Of a stretch of DNA of 64,000 bases, positions 51,593-62,890 are shown in pieces (position 1 is the stretch's first letter; each line of letters opens with the position of its first letter). The position numbers and the translations under genes were made by a program. The notes under the pieces are model-generated. The model worked only from the letters and a program-made list of their open reading frames with translations, had not been told where the DNA came from and ran no database searches. The stretch is from Prochlorococcus sp. AG-459-B06 (GTDB taxonomy: Bacteria; Cyanobacteriota; Cyanobacteriia; PCC-6307; Cyanobiaceae): contig QCQY01000002.1 in the NCBI GenBank assembly GCA_003209475.1, positions 1 to 64,000 on the forward strand. Direction: 5' to 3'.

Positions 51593-51618
51593 AAGGATCA
51601 TTAATTAAAATGACCCTT
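51593..51618 (-). terminator. Stem-loop between tuf and rpsJ
   Basis: On the minus strand AAGGGTCAT and ATGATCCTT form a 9-bp stem with one G-U pair and an 8-nt loop, in the 100-bp spacer between tuf and rpsJ. No strong U-run follows, so it may be an RNA processing site or partial attenuator, not a full stop. Confidence 0.4.
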
Positions 51619-51671
51619 ATGCATAAACCTATATTAGATGATTGAGGTTAAATTCTTAAAATTCAAATTTA

Positions 51672-52871
51672 TTATTTGAGTATTTTAGAAACAACTCCAG
51701 CACCAATAGTACGTCCACCTTCACGTATTGCGAATCGCATACCTTGTTCAATAGCTACTGGACAAATTAATTCTCCAGTCATCTTAATTCTGTCACCTGG
51801 CATAACCATTTCAACATTAGAACCATCATCTGAGGTAAATGCTGTTATTTGACCTGTCACATCAGTTGTTCTGATATAGAACTGAGGTCTATATCCTGCA
51901 AAGAAAGGCGTATGTCTTCCACCCTCTTCTTTTTTGAGAACATAAACTTCTCCTTCAAACTGAGTATGAGGGGTAATAGATCCTTTCTTCACAAGAACCA
52001 TACCTCTCTCTATATCTTCTTTCTGGACACCCCGTAAAAGCAAACCAACATTATCGCCAGCCATACCTTCGTCGAGAAGTTTTCGGAACATTTCGACTCC
52101 AGTAACAGTTGTTAATCTTGTATCTCTTATTCCAACTATTTCTATTTCTTCTCCAACCTTAACTTTACCTCTCTCAATTCTTCCAGTAGCCACAGTTCCT
52201 CTACCAGTAATCGAGAAAACGTCTTCAACTGCCATCAAGAATGGTTTATCAACTTCTCTTTCTGGTTCGGGAATGCTAGCATCAACTGCTTTCATTAATT
52301 CTTCAATCTTTGATTCCCAAGTAGAATCACCTTCGAGAGCTTTTAAACCTGAAACTTGAACTATAGGAATGTCATCTCCGGGGAAGTCATAACTATCTAG
52401 TAGTTCCCTAATTTCCATTTCGACAAGTTCAATAATTTCTTCATCATCGACCATATCGCACTTATTGAGAGCAACTACAAGAGCAGGAACTCCAACCTGT
52501 TTAGCTAAGAGAATATGCTCTTTTGTTTGAGCCATAGGACCATCTGTAGCTGCGCAAACTAGGATAGCTCCGTCCATCTGGGCGGCCCCTGTGATCATGT
52601 TTTTCACATAATCAGCGTGTCCTGGGCAATCGACATGAGCATAATGTCTGCCTTCAGTTTCATATTCAACGTGAGCTGTATTAATGGTAATGCCACGCTC
52701 TCTTTCTTCAGGAGCACCATCAATGTCACCATAGTCTTGAGCTTGAGCTTGACCTTTTTTAGCTAATACATTTGTAATAGCAGCTGTTAGTGTTGTTTTT
52801 CCATGATCAACATGGCCAATAGTACCTATGTTGACATGTGGTTTGTTTCTTTCGAACTTCTCGCGAGCCAT
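51672..52871 (-). CDS. tuf: Elongation factor Tu
   Basis: EF-Tu carries aminoacyl-tRNA to the ribosome as a GTP complex. The 399-residue protein has [10 protein letters not shown], the switch II segment [12 protein letters not shown] and [10 protein letters not shown]. Domains II and III are complete through [13 protein letters not shown]. It lies 2.5 kb into the leftward str operon; its start is 120 bp after the fusA stop region (45 bp gap). Confidence 0.98.
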   Translation of the reverse strand: MAREKFERNKPHVNIGTIGHVDHGKTTLTAAITNVLAKKGQAQAQDYGDIDGAPEERERGITINTAHVEYETEGRHYAHVDCPGHADYVKNMITGAAQMDGAILVCAATDGPMAQTKEHILLAKQVGVPALVVALNKCDMVDDEEIIELVEMEIRELLDSYDFPGDDIPIVQVSGLKALEGDSTWESKIEELMKAVDASIPEPEREVDKPFLMAVEDVFSITGRGTVATGRIERGKVKVGEEIEIVGIRDTRLTTVTGVEMFRKLLDEGMAGDNVGLLLRGVQKEDIERGMVLVKKGSITPHTQFEGEVYVLKKEEGGRHTPFFAGYRPQFYIRTTDVTGQITAFTSDDGSNVEMVMPGDRIKMTGELICPVAIEQGMRFAIREGGRTIGAGVVSKILK

Positions 52872-52916
52872 TTTGAATTAAAGAATCGAGGGTTTAAGGG
52901 TGTTTTAGTTTAGAGA

Positions 52917-54992
52917 TCAGGAGTTGCCCTGATTCTTGGAAATGATAGCTTCAGCAACATTACGAGGAACTTCCTCATAATTTGCAAACTCCATTGAAAA
53001 TATACCCCGACCTTGAGTCATTGATCGGAGTTGAGTGGCATAACCGAACATTTCGGCTAAGGGCACTTTGGCCTGTACCTTAGACAATCCATCATCAACA
53101 GATTGTCCTTCTACTTGACCTCTTCTTGATGAGAGATCACCAATTACAGATCCAAGAAAGTCGTCAGGACTTTCGACCTCAACTTTCATCATAGGCTCTA
53201 AAAGGACAGGATTGCATTTTTTTACCCCGTCTTTAAAAGCCATGGAGCCTGCAATTTTGAAGGCCATTTCAGATGAGTCTACATCGTGGAATGAACCATC
53301 GACTAGTGTTACTTTTACATCAATAAGTGGATAACCGGCAAGAACACCAGATTCACAGGTCTCTTTCATTCCATTAGATGCAGGACCAATATACTCTTTT
53401 GGTACAGATCCACCAACAATTTTATTTACAAATTCAAAACCTTTGCCAACTTCAGCAGGTTCCATTTCAATAATTACATGACCATATTGACCTTTACCTC
53501 CAGTCTGTCTTGCATATTTACCTTCACCTTTAGAACTAGACCTAATGGTTTCTCTATATGAGACCTGTGGAGCTCCTATATTTGCCTCAACTTTAAATTC
53601 CCTTAACATTCTGTCAACAAGGATTTCTAAGTGCAACTCACCCATACCTGCAATAACAGTTTGATTTGTCTCAGAATCTGTACTTACCCTAAAGGTTGGA
53701 TCCTCTTCAGACAAAGCAGTTAAGGCTTTTGATAATTTTTCCATATCGCCTTTAGTTTTTGGCTCAACAGCCACTGAGATAACTGGTTCAGGGATAAACA
53801 ATGTCTCCAAAACTATTGGATCTTCTGTGTTACACAAAGTGTCACCCGTTGTTGTATTTTTAAGACCTAATACAGCTCCTAAATCCCCAGCCCTTAATTC
53901 ATCAACCTCCTCTCTTTCATCAGCCTTAAGAATCACTAATCTAGAAATTCTCTCTTTAGCATCTTTAGTAGAATTCATTACATAACTTCCCTTTGAAAGT
54001 ACACCAGAATACATTCTTACAAAAGTTAATTTACCATAGGGATCTGACATCACTTTGAAAGCTAATGCACTGAAAGGAGCATTATCATCTGAATGTCTAA
54101 CATCTTCTTTACCACTTGGCAAAACACCTTGTATTGGTTTCACATCAATTGGAGCTGGCAAGTAATCAACTACAGCGTCTAATACAAGTTGGACACCTTT
54201 ATTCTTAAAAGCTGAACCGCATAATACTGGAACCAATCCATGTTTTAAAACCCCTTCCCTGATACCTTTTTTAAGTTGTTCTTCAGATAATTCTCCTGTT
54301 TCGAGAAATATTTCTATTAACTCTTCATCATTTTCTGCAACACTTTCCATTAACTTCAATCTCCACTCAGCAGCTTCCTCCTCCATCTCAGATGGAATTG
54401 GTGCTTCTTCAATATCAGTACCTAAATCGTTTTTGTAAAGATATGCTTTTTTGGCTACTAAATCAATAATGCCTGTGAGATCACCTTCAGCCCCAATAGG
54501 TAACTGAATAGGAAGTGCATTTGCCTTTAGTCGATCTTTAATTTGTTCATTAACCTTTAAAAAATCCGCACCAGTTCTATCCATTTTATTAACAAAAACC
54601 ATTCTTGGAACAGAGTATCTATCTGCTTGACGCCAAACCGTTTCGGATTGAGGCTGAACTCCACCAACTGCGCAAAATACAGCTATAACTCCATCTAACA
54701 CGCGCATTGATCTTTCAACTTCAATAGTAAAGTCAACGTGTCCAGGTGTATCAATAATATTAATTCTATGATCTTGCCAACTAGTAGATATTGCTGCAGC
54801 AGTAATAGTAATTCCTCTTTCTCTTTCTTGAGCCATCCAATCTGTTACAGCAGCACCATCATGAACCTCTCCTATTTTGTGAACTACACCTGAATAAAAC
54901 AAAATTCTTTCAGTTGTTGTTGTCTTACCTGCATCAATATGAGCGGCTATACCTATATTCCTTACTCGTTCTAGGGGAAAGTCGCGTGCCAA
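52917..54992 (-). CDS. fusA: Elongation factor G
   Basis: EF-G drives translocation. I place the start at a TTG at 54992, giving 691 residues beginning (M)[19 protein letters not shown]; the sequence GGAG lies about 9 bp before it. A longer frame adds 18 residues with no family support. The G motifs are [21 protein letters not shown] and NKMDRTGAD. Domains II to V are complete, ending [17 protein letters not shown]. Confidence 0.95.
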   Translation of the reverse strand: MARDFPLERVRNIGIAAHIDAGKTTTTERILFYSGVVHKIGEVHDGAAVTDWMAQERERGITITAAAISTSWQDHRINIIDTPGHVDFTIEVERSMRVLDGVIAVFCAVGGVQPQSETVWRQADRYSVPRMVFVNKMDRTGADFLKVNEQIKDRLKANALPIQLPIGAEGDLTGIIDLVAKKAYLYKNDLGTDIEEAPIPSEMEEEAAEWRLKLMESVAENDEELIEIFLETGELSEEQLKKGIREGVLKHGLVPVLCGSAFKNKGVQLVLDAVVDYLPAPIDVKPIQGVLPSGKEDVRHSDDNAPFSALAFKVMSDPYGKLTFVRMYSGVLSKGSYVMNSTKDAKERISRLVILKADEREEVDELRAGDLGAVLGLKNTTTGDTLCNTEDPIVLETLFIPEPVISVAVEPKTKGDMEKLSKALTALSEEDPTFRVSTDSETNQTVIAGMGELHLEILVDRMLREFKVEANIGAPQVSYRETIRSSSKGEGKYARQTGGKGQYGHVIIEMEPAEVGKGFEFVNKIVGGSVPKEYIGPASNGMKETCESGVLAGYPLIDVKVTLVDGSFHDVDSSEMAFKIAGSMAFKDGVKKCNPVLLEPMMKVEVESPDDFLGSVIGDLSSRRGQVEGQSVDDGLSKVQAKVPLAEMFGYATQLRSMTQGRGIFSMEFANYEEVPRNVAEAIISKNQGNS

Positions 54993-55087
54993 TTTTAAAG
55001 CTCCAAATAAAATAATTTTGTTAAGTATAGTTCGCCTTAAAAGCAAACTTTAATAATAATAAACTACTTAAGTACCTTTTGATGAAA

Positions 55088-55558
55088 TTAATATCTGTAA
55101 TGTGCAAAAGCTTTATTCGCTTCTGCCATTTTATGAGTATCTTCTCTTTTTTTAACGGCGCTACCAGTTTCATTTGCTGCATCCATCAACTCGCCAGCAA
55201 GTTTTTGGGACATGCTTTTTCCATTTCTTGCACGTGAGAATGTAACTAGCCATCTTAATGCCATAGCCGTACCCCTCTCTTGGCGAACTTCCATAGGTAC
55301 TTGATATGTTGCACCACCAACTCTTCTGGCTCGTACCTCGACAAGAGGAGTGGCATTTTTTACAGCTGTTTCAAATAATTCCACTGCATTTCCACCTGTT
55401 CTCTCGCTTATTAAAGAAAACGCATCAGACAATATTCTTTGAGCTGTAGATTTTTTGCCATGTTTCATCAATCGAGAAATCATCATTGAAGCAAGACGAC
55501 TATTAAATTGAGGATCAGGAAGAACTGGTCTTTTTACTGCTGCATTACGACGTGACAT
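55088..55558 (-). CDS. rpsG: 30S ribosomal protein S7
   Basis: S7 organises the 3' domain of 16S rRNA. The 156-residue protein contains [23 protein letters not shown] (signature in parts DPQFNSRL and MKHGKKS), [20 protein letters not shown] and the tail [13 protein letters not shown]. It lies 25 bp after rpsL and upstream of fusA. Confidence 0.98.
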   Translation of the reverse strand: MSRRNAAVKRPVLPDPQFNSRLASMMISRLMKHGKKSTAQRILSDAFSLISERTGGNAVELFETAVKNATPLVEVRARRVGGATYQVPMEVRQERGTAMALRWLVTFSRARNGKSMSQKLAGELMDAANETGSAVKKREDTHKMAEANKAFAHYRY

Positions 55559-55583
55559 GTTTGAAAAAAGTGATGTTTACAAA

Positions 55584-55958
55584 TTAATCTTTTGGAGCTT
55601 TTGCTCCATATTTAGATCTGGATTGACGTCTATCTTTGACTCCAGCCGTATCTAAAGTTCCTCTTATTATATGATATCTAACTCCTGGCAAATCCTTTAC
55701 TCTTCCACCCCTAAGTAGTACTACAGAGTGTTCTTGTAAATTATGTCCAATCCCAGGAATATAAGCCGTTACCTCAAAACCAGAAGTTAATCTAACCCTT
55801 GCAACTTTTCTCAAAGCTGAATTAGGCTTCTTTGGTGTTGATGTATAGACTCTTGTACATACCCCTCTTCTCTCAGGGCAAGCTTTTAATGCAGGAGATT
55901 TCGTTTTCTTTGTCAGACGTTTTCTTTCTGAACCTACTAATTGTGAGATGGTGGGCAT
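55584..55958 (-). CDS. rpsL: 30S ribosomal protein S12
   Basis: S12 shapes the decoding centre. The 124-residue protein has the streptomycin-site segment [15 protein letters not shown] and [14 protein letters not shown], typical of sensitive wild-type sequences, including the lysines at the two classic positions. It is the first gene of the str operon. Confidence 0.98.
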   Translation of the reverse strand: MPTISQLVGSERKRLTKKTKSPALKACPERRGVCTRVYTSTPKKPNSALRKVARVRLTSGFEVTAYIPGIGHNLQEHSVVLLRGGRVKDLPGVRYHIIRGTLDTAGVKDRRQSRSKYGAKAPKD

Positions 55959-55991
55959 CTATTAAACTTAGAAAAAAATTAACATTTAACT

Positions 55992-55997
55992 ATCATA
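55992..55997 (-). promoter_or_regulatory. Candidate -10 box of the str operon
   Basis: TATGAT on the minus strand lies about 34 bp upstream of the rpsL ATG in the 195-bp gap shared with divergent gltB. The -35 is not clear. Placement is reasonable; the match is ordinary for AT-rich DNA. Confidence 0.3.
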
Positions 55998-56153
55998 ACC
56001 TTTTACGAGCACCAACTAAAAGTTTTAATGATAATTTTTTTAAAAATTCGTGAAATGGAAATTCTTTGGTAAATATTCATTATTTTGTGATTTATTTTCA
56101 TATTTATTTTTATAATAGAAATACATAAATAACTAAAAAGAATTAAATAATCT

Positions 56154-59100
56154 ATGGGAGAGAGTATCAAAAGAATCGTTGAGCCATATCAAGATAGTTA
56201 TTCCCCAAATGGAATAATAGGGGAGAAAGATGCCTGCGGGGTTGGCTTTATAGCAAATATTCATGGAATAGAAAGCAATTGGATACTAAAACAATCCTTG
56301 AAAGGCCTCAATTGCATGGAGCATAGAGGAGGTTGTGGAGGAGATAGTGACTCAGGCGATGGAGCAGGCATTTTATGTTCAATTCCATGGGGTTATTTAG
56401 ATGAAGAATTGAAATTTATAAATAAGCAAAAATTGGACAGAGGTTTAGGTATGGTTTTTATGCCTAATAAAAAAGAGAAAATTGAAGAATGCAAAACAAT
56501 ATGTGAGGAAGAAGCAGAAAAATTAAGCTTTAAAGAAACATCTTGGAGAACAGTCCCTGTAAATAACGAAATCTTAGGTCCTTTAGCCAAAGCGAATGTC
56601 CCATACATTAGTCAGTGGATTTTATACATAGATACAAAAGATAATCAGAATATTGAAAGGCTTTTGTTCCAGTTAAGGAAAAGAATTGAAAAAAAAATAA
56701 GAGAAACCTTTAAAAACGATGTTGGGGATTGTGAATTTTATTTTGCCTCACTTAGTTCTCAAACAGTTGTTTACAAAGGTATGGTTAGGTCTGAAATATT
56801 ATCTGAATTCTATCAAGATCTAAAAAAAGAGAATTTTAAGGTCTCATTTTCCGTTTATCATAGGAGATTTAGTACAAATACTCTTCCAAAATGGCCACTT
56901 GCCCAGCCCATGAGATTTTTAGGGCATAACGGGGAAATCAACACTCTTTTGGGAAATATTAATTGGGCTAAAGCTTCAGAAACACATATAGATGATTTTT
57001 GGGGAGAGCTATCTAATGAAATAAAGCCTATCGTAGATGTAAATAAAAGTGATTCATCAAATCTTGATGCAACCCTTGAAATTAATATTCGTTCAGGCCA
57101 ACCAATAACTGATTCATTATTAAAACTTGTTCCTGAAGCATTTAGAGATCAACCAGACCTTAAACAGAGAGATGATATTAAGTCATTTTATGAGTATTCT
57201 GCGAGCATACAAGAAGCTTGGGACGGTCCTGCTCTACTCGTATTCGCAGATGGAAATTTTGTAGGAGCAACGCTTGATAGAAATGGTCTAAGACCAGCAA
57301 GATATTCAATAACAAATGATGGTTTTGTAATAATGGGTTCCGAAACAGGAGTAGTAGATCTTGAAGAGGAAAGAGTAATAGAAAAAGGTCGATTAGGACC
57401 AGGACAAATGTTAGCAGTTGATTTTCATCAAAATAGAATTCTCAGAAATTGGGAGGTAAAATCTGAAGCAGCTCAAAGACATGATTATAGGAATCTTCTA
57501 AGTAATAGAACTATAAAAATTGAAAATAGTGAATGGTTTAAAGACTGCAAACTAAAAGACCTTGAGTTGTTGCAACAACAAACTGCCTACGGTTTTTCAG
57601 CAGAAGATAATGATCTTATCTTGGATTCAATGGCTTCATTAGCTAAAGAGCCAACCTATTGCATGGGAGACGATATCCCATTAGCAGTGCTTTCTTCAAA
57701 GCCACATATTTTATATGACTATTTCAAGCAAAGATTTGCGCAAGTTACAAATCCTCCTATTGACCCTCTGAGAGAAAAGCTAGTAATGAGTTTAGAGATG
57801 CATCTTGGAACAAGATGTACTCCATTTGAGATTAAAGATCCTAAACCTTTTGTTCATTTACAAAGTCCAATTCTCAATGAGGAAGAACTCATTTCCATTA
57901 AAAAATCAAAAATTAAATCTCAAACAATTTCAAGTTTATTTGATATTGAGGAAGGTATTCAAGGCCTAGAGAACCAATTAAAAGCAATTTGTAAACAGAG
58001 TGAGCTCTCTATAAAAGAAGGTTGCTCTTTAATAGTTATTTCTGATAAAGGAATTAATCCTAAAAAGACATTTATTCCTCCTTTACTTGCTGTTGGGGCA
58101 ATTCATCATTATCTTCTAAAAAAAGAAATCAGGCTAAAAGCCTCTCTAATTGTTGAAACAGGTCAATGTTGGAGCACACATCACTTGGCTTGTTTGATTG
58201 GTTATGGTGCAAGCGCAGTTTGCCCTTGGTTGACCTTCGAAGCAGGTAGACACTGGTTAAAACATCCAAAAACTCAAAAACTCATTGATAGCAAAAAAAT
58301 AAATCCATTATCAATAATTGATGTTCAAGAAAATATTAAAAAAGCTTTAGAAGACGGTCTTAGGAAAATTCTTTCGAAAATAGGCATCTCACTTTTATCT
58401 AGTTACCATGGCGCACAAATTTTTGAAGCTGTAGGCCTTGGATCTGACTTAATAAAAGTTGCTTTTGATGGTACAACAAGCCGCATTGCCGGCATAACAT
58501 TAAAAGAATTAACTAATGAAACAATTTCAATACATGCAAAAGCCTACCCAGAGATCGATTTAAAAAAATTAGAATTTTTAGGATTTGTACAATTTAGAAA
58601 TAATGGAGAATATCATTCCAATAACCCTGAGATGTCCAAAGTTTTACATTCAGCTGTAAAACAAGGTCCTGGATACGATCATTTTGAAACTTACAAAAAA
58701 CTCATTAGTAATAGACCGACAACATCTCTGAGAGATTTACTAACAATTAGTTCAAAAAGAAAAAGCATCCCATTAGATGAAGTTGAAAGTGTTGAATCAA
58801 TTTGCAAAAGGTTCTGTACTGGAGGAATGAGTTTGGGTGCTTTATCAAGAGAAGCGCATGAAGTGTTAGCAGTTGCTATGAACAGAATTGGTGGCAAAAG
58901 TAATAGTGGAGAAGGGGGAGAAGATCCAGCTCGTTTTAATGTTTTAAATGATATCGATGAAAATACTCAATCAGCCACGTTACCATTTATTAAAGGTCTA
59001 GAAAATGGAGACACCGCGTGTTCAGCTATCAAACAAATAGCATCAGGTAGATTTGGAGTCACACCTGAATATCTAAGAAGTGGTAAACAACTCGAAATTA

Positions 59101-60728
59101 AGATGGCTCAAGGTGCGAAACCTGGAGAAGGGGGACAATTGCCTGGTCCAAAAGTTGATTCTTACATCGCAAAACTAAGAAATAGTAAACCTGGAGTAGC
59201 TCTAATATCTCCTCCCCCGCATCATGATATTTATTCAATTGAAGATTTAGCTCAACTTATCCATGACTTACACCAAGTCCATCCAAAAGCGAAAGTGAGC
59301 GTTAAACTTGTTTCTGAAATTGGTATAGGCACTATTGCTGCTGGAGTAAGCAAAGCTAATGCAGATGTAATTCAAATTTCAGGCCATGACGGAGGTACAG
59401 GAGCTTCGCCCCTAAGTTCTATTAAACATGCAGGTTTACCATGGGAATTAGGTGTTGCTGAGGTTCATAAATCTCTCTTAGAAAATAACTTACGTGAAAG
59501 AATAATTTTAAGAACTGATGGAGGACTTAAAACAGGCTGGGATGTAGTTATTGCAGCTTTACTAGGTGCTGAAGAATACGGTTTCGGTTCTGTAGCGATG
59601 ATTGCTGAAGGATGCATAATGGCTCGGGTTTGCCATACAAACAAGTGTCCTGTTGGAGTTGCTACTCAAAAAGAAGAGTTAAGAAAAAGATTTAAAGGTA
59701 TTCCAGAAAATGTTGTCAATTTTTTCTTATATATTGCTGAAGAAGTAAGACAGATAATGAGTAGTATTGGAGTCTCTACTATGGAAGAACTGATTGGAAA
59801 TCAAGAATTTCTTTCTGTAAGAAATATCAGTCTTCCAAAAACTTCTAATATCGATCTCTCTTCTTTAGTAAATAATGAACACCTAGACACTGATAGATCA
59901 TGGTTAAAACATTCAAAAAATGCTCATAGTAATGGTTCTGTATTAGAAGATGAGTTTTTGTCTGATACTGAATTTATAGATTCAATTAAAAACCACGAAA
60001 AATTAACTAAAGAAATTGAGATAAAAAATATAGATAGAAGTGTTTGTGCGAAAATATCAGGCGAAATCGCAGAACTTCATGGAAACACAGGCTTCAATGG
60101 CGAACTTAACTTAAATTTCAAAGGCTATGCGGGACAAAGCTTTGGTGCCTTTTTATTAAAGGGAATGAATGTTCAATTAATCGGAGAAGCTAATGATTAT
60201 GTTTGTAAAGGAATGAATGGAGGAATACTCACAATAATTCCACCAAAAATAGATAAAATCTCCTCAGAACAAGTTATCCTAGGAAATACTTGCCTCTATG
60301 GAGCAACAGGTGGAAAATTATTTGCTTTAGGAAAATCAGGAGAAAGATTTGCAGTAAGAAATAGTGGTGCTACAGCAGTAACAGAGGGAGCAGGAGATCA
60401 TTGTTGTGAATACATGACTGGTGGGAAAGTAGTTATTCTAGGTTCCACAGGAAGGAACATTGGTGCAGGCATGACTGGTGGAATAGCTTTCATAATCGAT
60501 GAGAATAATGATTTAAATAATAAAGTTAATAAGGAAATAGTAAGCATTCATAAAATAACTTCATCAAGGCAGGAAGATATTTTATTGGAAATTATTAGAG
60601 AATATCGAGCAAAAACAAATAGCTTAAAGGCCGCCAAAATAATTGAAAATTGGTCTCATTTCAAGAGTACTTTCAAATTAATTGTTCCCCCAAGTGAAGA
60701 AGAGATGCTTGGCATAAAGAAAATGTAA
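56154..60728 (+). CDS. gltB: Ferredoxin-dependent glutamate synthase
   Basis: Fd-GOGAT makes two glutamates from glutamine and 2-oxoglutarate, completing ammonium assimilation. The 1524-residue protein begins with a short propeptide before Cys28 (DACGVGF), the class II amidotransferase nucleophile. The FMN domain has GGEDPARFN and GAKPGEGGQLPGPKV. The 3Fe-4S cysteines are in CIMARVCHTNKCPVGVATQ, and the C-terminal GXGXG-type beta-helix domain follows (AGQSFGAF, GGKVVILG). No NADPH-binding GltD partner is next to it, which fits the ferredoxin form (also called gltS or glsF). Confidence 0.95.
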   Translation: MGESIKRIVEPYQDSYSPNGIIGEKDACGVGFIANIHGIESNWILKQSLKGLNCMEHRGGCGGDSDSGDGAGILCSIPWGYLDEELKFINKQKLDRGLGMVFMPNKKEKIEECKTICEEEAEKLSFKETSWRTVPVNNEILGPLAKANVPYISQWILYIDTKDNQNIERLLFQLRKRIEKKIRETFKNDVGDCEFYFASLSSQTVVYKGMVRSEILSEFYQDLKKENFKVSFSVYHRRFSTNTLPKWPLAQPMRFLGHNGEINTLLGNINWAKASETHIDDFWGELSNEIKPIVDVNKSDSSNLDATLEINIRSGQPITDSLLKLVPEAFRDQPDLKQRDDIKSFYEYSASIQEAWDGPALLVFADGNFVGATLDRNGLRPARYSITNDGFVIMGSETGVVDLEEERVIEKGRLGPGQMLAVDFHQNRILRNWEVKSEAAQRHDYRNLLSNRTIKIENSEWFKDCKLKDLELLQQQTAYGFSAEDNDLILDSMASLAKEPTYCMGDDIPLAVLSSKPHILYDYFKQRFAQVTNPPIDPLREKLVMSLEMHLGTRCTPFEIKDPKPFVHLQSPILNEEELISIKKSKIKSQTISSLFDIEEGIQGLENQLKAICKQSELSIKEGCSLIVISDKGINPKKTFIPPLLAVGAIHHYLLKKEIRLKASLIVETGQCWSTHHLACLIGYGASAVCPWLTFEAGRHWLKHPKTQKLIDSKKINPLSIIDVQENIKKALEDGLRKILSKIGISLLSSYHGAQIFEAVGLGSDLIKVAFDGTTSRIAGITLKELTNETISIHAKAYPEIDLKKLEFLGFVQFRNNGEYHSNNPEMSKVLHSAVKQGPGYDHFETYKKLISNRPTTSLRDLLTISSKRKSIPLDEVESVESICKRFCTGGMSLGALSREAHEVLAVAMNRIGGKSNSGEGGEDPARFNVLNDIDENTQSATLPFIKGLENGDTACSAIKQIASGRFGVTPEYLRSGKQLEIKMAQGAKPGEGGQLPGPKVDSYIAKLRNSKPGVALISPPPHHDIYSIEDLAQLIHDLHQVHPKAKVSVKLVSEIGIGTIAAGVSKANADVIQISGHDGGTGASPLSSIKHAGLPWELGVAEVHKSLLENNLRERIILRTDGGLKTGWDVVIAALLGAEEYGFGSVAMIAEGCIMARVCHTNKCPVGVATQKEELRKRFKGIPENVVNFFLYIAEEVRQIMSSIGVSTMEELIGNQEFLSVRNISLPKTSNIDLSSLVNNEHLDTDRSWLKHSKNAHSNGSVLEDEFLSDTEFIDSIKNHEKLTKEIEIKNIDRSVCAKISGEIAELHGNTGFNGELNLNFKGYAGQSFGAFLLKGMNVQLIGEANDYVCKGMNGGILTIIPPKIDKISSEQVILGNTCLYGATGGKLFALGKSGERFAVRNSGATAVTEGAGDHCCEYMTGGKVVILGSTGRNIGAGMTGGIAFIIDENNDLNNKVNKEIVSIHKITSSRQEDILLEIIREYRAKTNSLKAAKIIENWSHFKSTFKLIVPPSEEEMLGIKKM

Positions 60729-61022
60729 ATGCCTTTCTTTGTAAAAACTGAAATTCTAAAAAAAGAATACTTAATTAATAATTATTTAAAACGAAAAGTA
60801 ATTAACCAACATAATGATTGGATAAAAAAATTAAAAAAAGAGGGAATAAATATAAAAAGTGGTTTTTTAATAGATGAGTTAAAGAGGCCAGGCGCCGGCG
60901 GATTACTAATTCTTGAAATAAATAATTACGAAAATGCACTAAAAATAATTAAGAATGATCCAATGATTAAAAATGATCTAGTTGAATGGAAATTAAATGA
61001 ATGGGTAGATTCAAATAAATGA
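60729..61022 (+). CDS. YCII-related domain protein
   Basis: The 97-residue protein reads as a YciI-like ferredoxin-fold domain: a helix NQHNDWIKKLKKEG, a strand pair KSGFLIDELKRPGAGGLLILEI, a helix ENALKIIKNDPMIKNDLV and a last strand EWKLNEWVD. Its ATG directly follows the gltB stop, so the genes should be co-transcribed. YciI-type proteins are poorly understood; a link to glutamate synthase would be inference from position. Confidence 0.72.
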   Translation: MPFFVKTEILKKEYLINNYLKRKVINQHNDWIKKLKKEGINIKSGFLIDELKRPGAGGLLILEINNYENALKIIKNDPMIKNDLVEWKLNEWVDSNK

Positions 61023-61028
61023 AAATTA

Positions 61029-61922
61029 CTATCTTGGATACTTTTTCATAAGTTTTTGAATCTCTTCTGCATGGTAACTGCTTCTTGTTAAAGGAGAACT
61101 GACTACTTGCATAAAATCCAAATTTTTTTCGCCGAAAACTTTAAAATAATTGAATTTTGAGGGACTTACAAATCTTTGAACAGGCAAATGATTAGGGCCA
61201 GGAGATAAATATTGACCAATAGTAACAATATCAACGAAATTACTTTTTAAATCCTCAAGAAGACTTAAGACCTCCTCATCTTTTTCTCCTAGACCAAGCA
61301 TAAAGCCTGACTTTGTATAAACTTTGGGAGAATAGTCTCTGGTTCTTTTAAGTAACTCAAGAGTTCTCTCATATTTACCCTGAGGTCTTACTTTTTTATA
61401 TAGTGAAGGCACAGTCTCAATATTGTGGTTTAATACGTTCGGATTTGAATCAAGAACTTTTTCAAGCGCTTTCCAGTTACCACAAAGATCAGGTATTAAA
61501 AGTTCAATAGTAGTTTCAGGAGATTGTTTTCTTACTTGATAAACACATTCAAAAAATTGAGATGCGCCACCATCCTCAAGATCGTCTCTATTAACTGATG
61601 TTATTACAACATGTTTAAGTTTCATTCTATAAACTGCTTCAGCTAAACGATATGGTTCTGTTGGATCTAATTCTCTTTTAGATCTATCAAAATCAATATC
61701 ACAATATGGACATGCCCTAGTACAGCCAGGTCCCATTATGAGGAAAGTTGCAGTTCCACTAGCAAAACATTCACCAATATTTGGACAACTTGCCTCTTGA
61801 CATACAGTATTGAGATTTAAATCATTTAACAAATTTGCAGTATGCCCAATTCTCTCAACTTGAGGAGCTTTTACTCTTAACCAATGAGGTTTTGAAATTA
61901 AACTATTAGGATTATTAGTCAA
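61029..61922 (-). CDS. lipA: Lipoyl synthase
   Basis: LipA inserts two sulfurs into octanoyl groups to form lipoate. The auxiliary cluster cysteines are Cys41, Cys46 and Cys52 ([12 protein letters not shown]). The radical SAM cysteines are Cys67, Cys71 and Cys74 (CTRACPYC). The RSSYHAEE motif at the C-terminus supplies the serine ligand. At 297 residues it is typical. Cyanobacteria often have two lipA paralogues; this is one of them. Confidence 0.95.
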   Translation of the reverse strand: MTNNPNSLISKPHWLRVKAPQVERIGHTANLLNDLNLNTVCQEASCPNIGECFASGTATFLIMGPGCTRACPYCDIDFDRSKRELDPTEPYRLAEAVYRMKLKHVVITSVNRDDLEDGGASQFFECVYQVRKQSPETTIELLIPDLCGNWKALEKVLDSNPNVLNHNIETVPSLYKKVRPQGKYERTLELLKRTRDYSPKVYTKSGFMLGLGEKDEEVLSLLEDLKSNFVDIVTIGQYLSPGPNHLPVQRFVSPSKFNYFKVFGEKNLDFMQVVSSPLTRSSYHAEEIQKLMKKYPR

Positions 61923-62265
61923 TTTAATTGTTTTTAGCCTGTAGTCTTATTTTACTAAAAACAATTTGAATTAACTATTAATAATTTCAAAAATGAGGCC
62001 TATTCAATAGAAGTCTAAAATTACATTAATTTAAATAGTCCATCGATAATTTAATAAATCCTAATTCAAGTAAGTACTTAGAAATATATTTGTTCCATCA
62101 ACTAAAACTAAAACAGAATCTAGAACGTTATTTTTAATACAGATATCAGAACATATAAATTTATCTCTAGCTTAGCAAATATTCAACAATTTTGATAATT
62201 TTTTGTTCTAAAAAGTGTTTTTTTTATAATTTATTGATACAGTAAAAAATATACGTAATAAAACA
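61923..62265. other. 343-bp intergenic region without a recognisable gene
   Basis: I see no plausible coding frame, tRNA or strong hairpin here. It separates divergent lipA and the resolvase-like gene and must hold promoters for both. The right end contains the promoter candidate described separately. Confidence 0.5.
62203..62230 (+). promoter_or_regulatory. Candidate promoter of the resolvase-like gene
   Basis: TTGTTC (62203-62208) and a perfect TATAAT (62225-62230) are 16 bp apart. The expected transcript would begin near 62237, about 30 nt before the TTG start codon. Spacing and hexamers fit a standard sigma-70-type promoter. Confidence 0.5.
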
Positions 62266-62889
62266 TTGACTTTTAAATTTAAAAGAAAACGTCTTTTACT
62301 ATCTGAAAAAAATAAAAGCTCTAAAACAATAGGTTATGCCAGAGCTGCTAATAATGAATATGAATACTTAGAAGAGCAAATAAAAATTTTAAAGGAAGAG
62401 GGTTGCAGTTTAGTTTTCTCTGAATTTATAAGTTTAGATGAAGAAATCAAACCCCAACTTAATAAAGCTATGAATTGCTTATCTAGAGGCGATTTATTTA
62501 TATTAACTCATCTTGACCGAGCCTTTAAAAATAAAAAAGAATGTTTGAGGACAATAAATAAACTTATTAATAAGGATGTTAAATTGCGAACTTTGACTGG
62601 TTTTTTTGCTGCTAATGCATCCTCTAATGAAATTTCTTCAATTTTTAAGATTTTATATGAATTAGATAATTTAGAAGACAAAAGTTTAGGTGAAAGAAAA
62701 AAAGAACAACTTTTACGCAGAAAATTATCTGGAAATAATCTGGGAGGAAGGCCTAAAATAAGTCCTTTAAAAGAATCTTTAGTAATCAGATTGCGCAATG
62801 AAGGATATTCATATCGATCAATCAGATCACAGACAGGAATTGCATTATCAACAATAAGGAGAGTGATTTTGGAAGGAGAATTAACATAA
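62266..62889 (+). CDS. Resolvase-like serine recombinase protein with degenerate active site
   Basis: The 207-residue protein has a serine-recombinase N-terminal fold (KTIGYARAANNEYEYLEEQI) and a C-terminal helix-turn-helix of resolvase type (GYSYRSIRSQTGIALSTIRRVI), preceded by GGRPK. By alignment with gamma-delta resolvase, catalytic Ser10 corresponds to Ala28 here, and the DRLGR segment reads DRAFK, so an active-site arginine is lysine. It may therefore bind DNA without cutting it. A basic 20-residue tail precedes the domain. The start is TTG, the only one after an upstream stop. It is followed 1 bp later by a small acidic protein. No inverted repeats marking a mobile element were seen. 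Confidence 0.75.
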   Translation: MTFKFKRKRLLLSEKNKSSKTIGYARAANNEYEYLEEQIKILKEEGCSLVFSEFISLDEEIKPQLNKAMNCLSRGDLFILTHLDRAFKNKKECLRTINKLINKDVKLRTLTGFFAANASSNEISSIFKILYELDNLEDKSLGERKKEQLLRRKLSGNNLGGRPKISPLKESLVIRLRNEGYSYRSIRSQTGIALSTIRRVILEGELT

Positions 62890-62890
62890 A

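Noticed and set aside
54993..55046. 18-residue N-terminal extension of EF-G
   Set aside because: EF-G proteins begin at the [14 protein letters not shown] segment; the TTG at 54992 has a ribosome-binding site and gives normal length.
62266..62889. Active mobile element encoded by the resolvase-like gene
   Set aside because: The catalytic serine is missing, and no terminal inverted repeats or transposase partner are visible.
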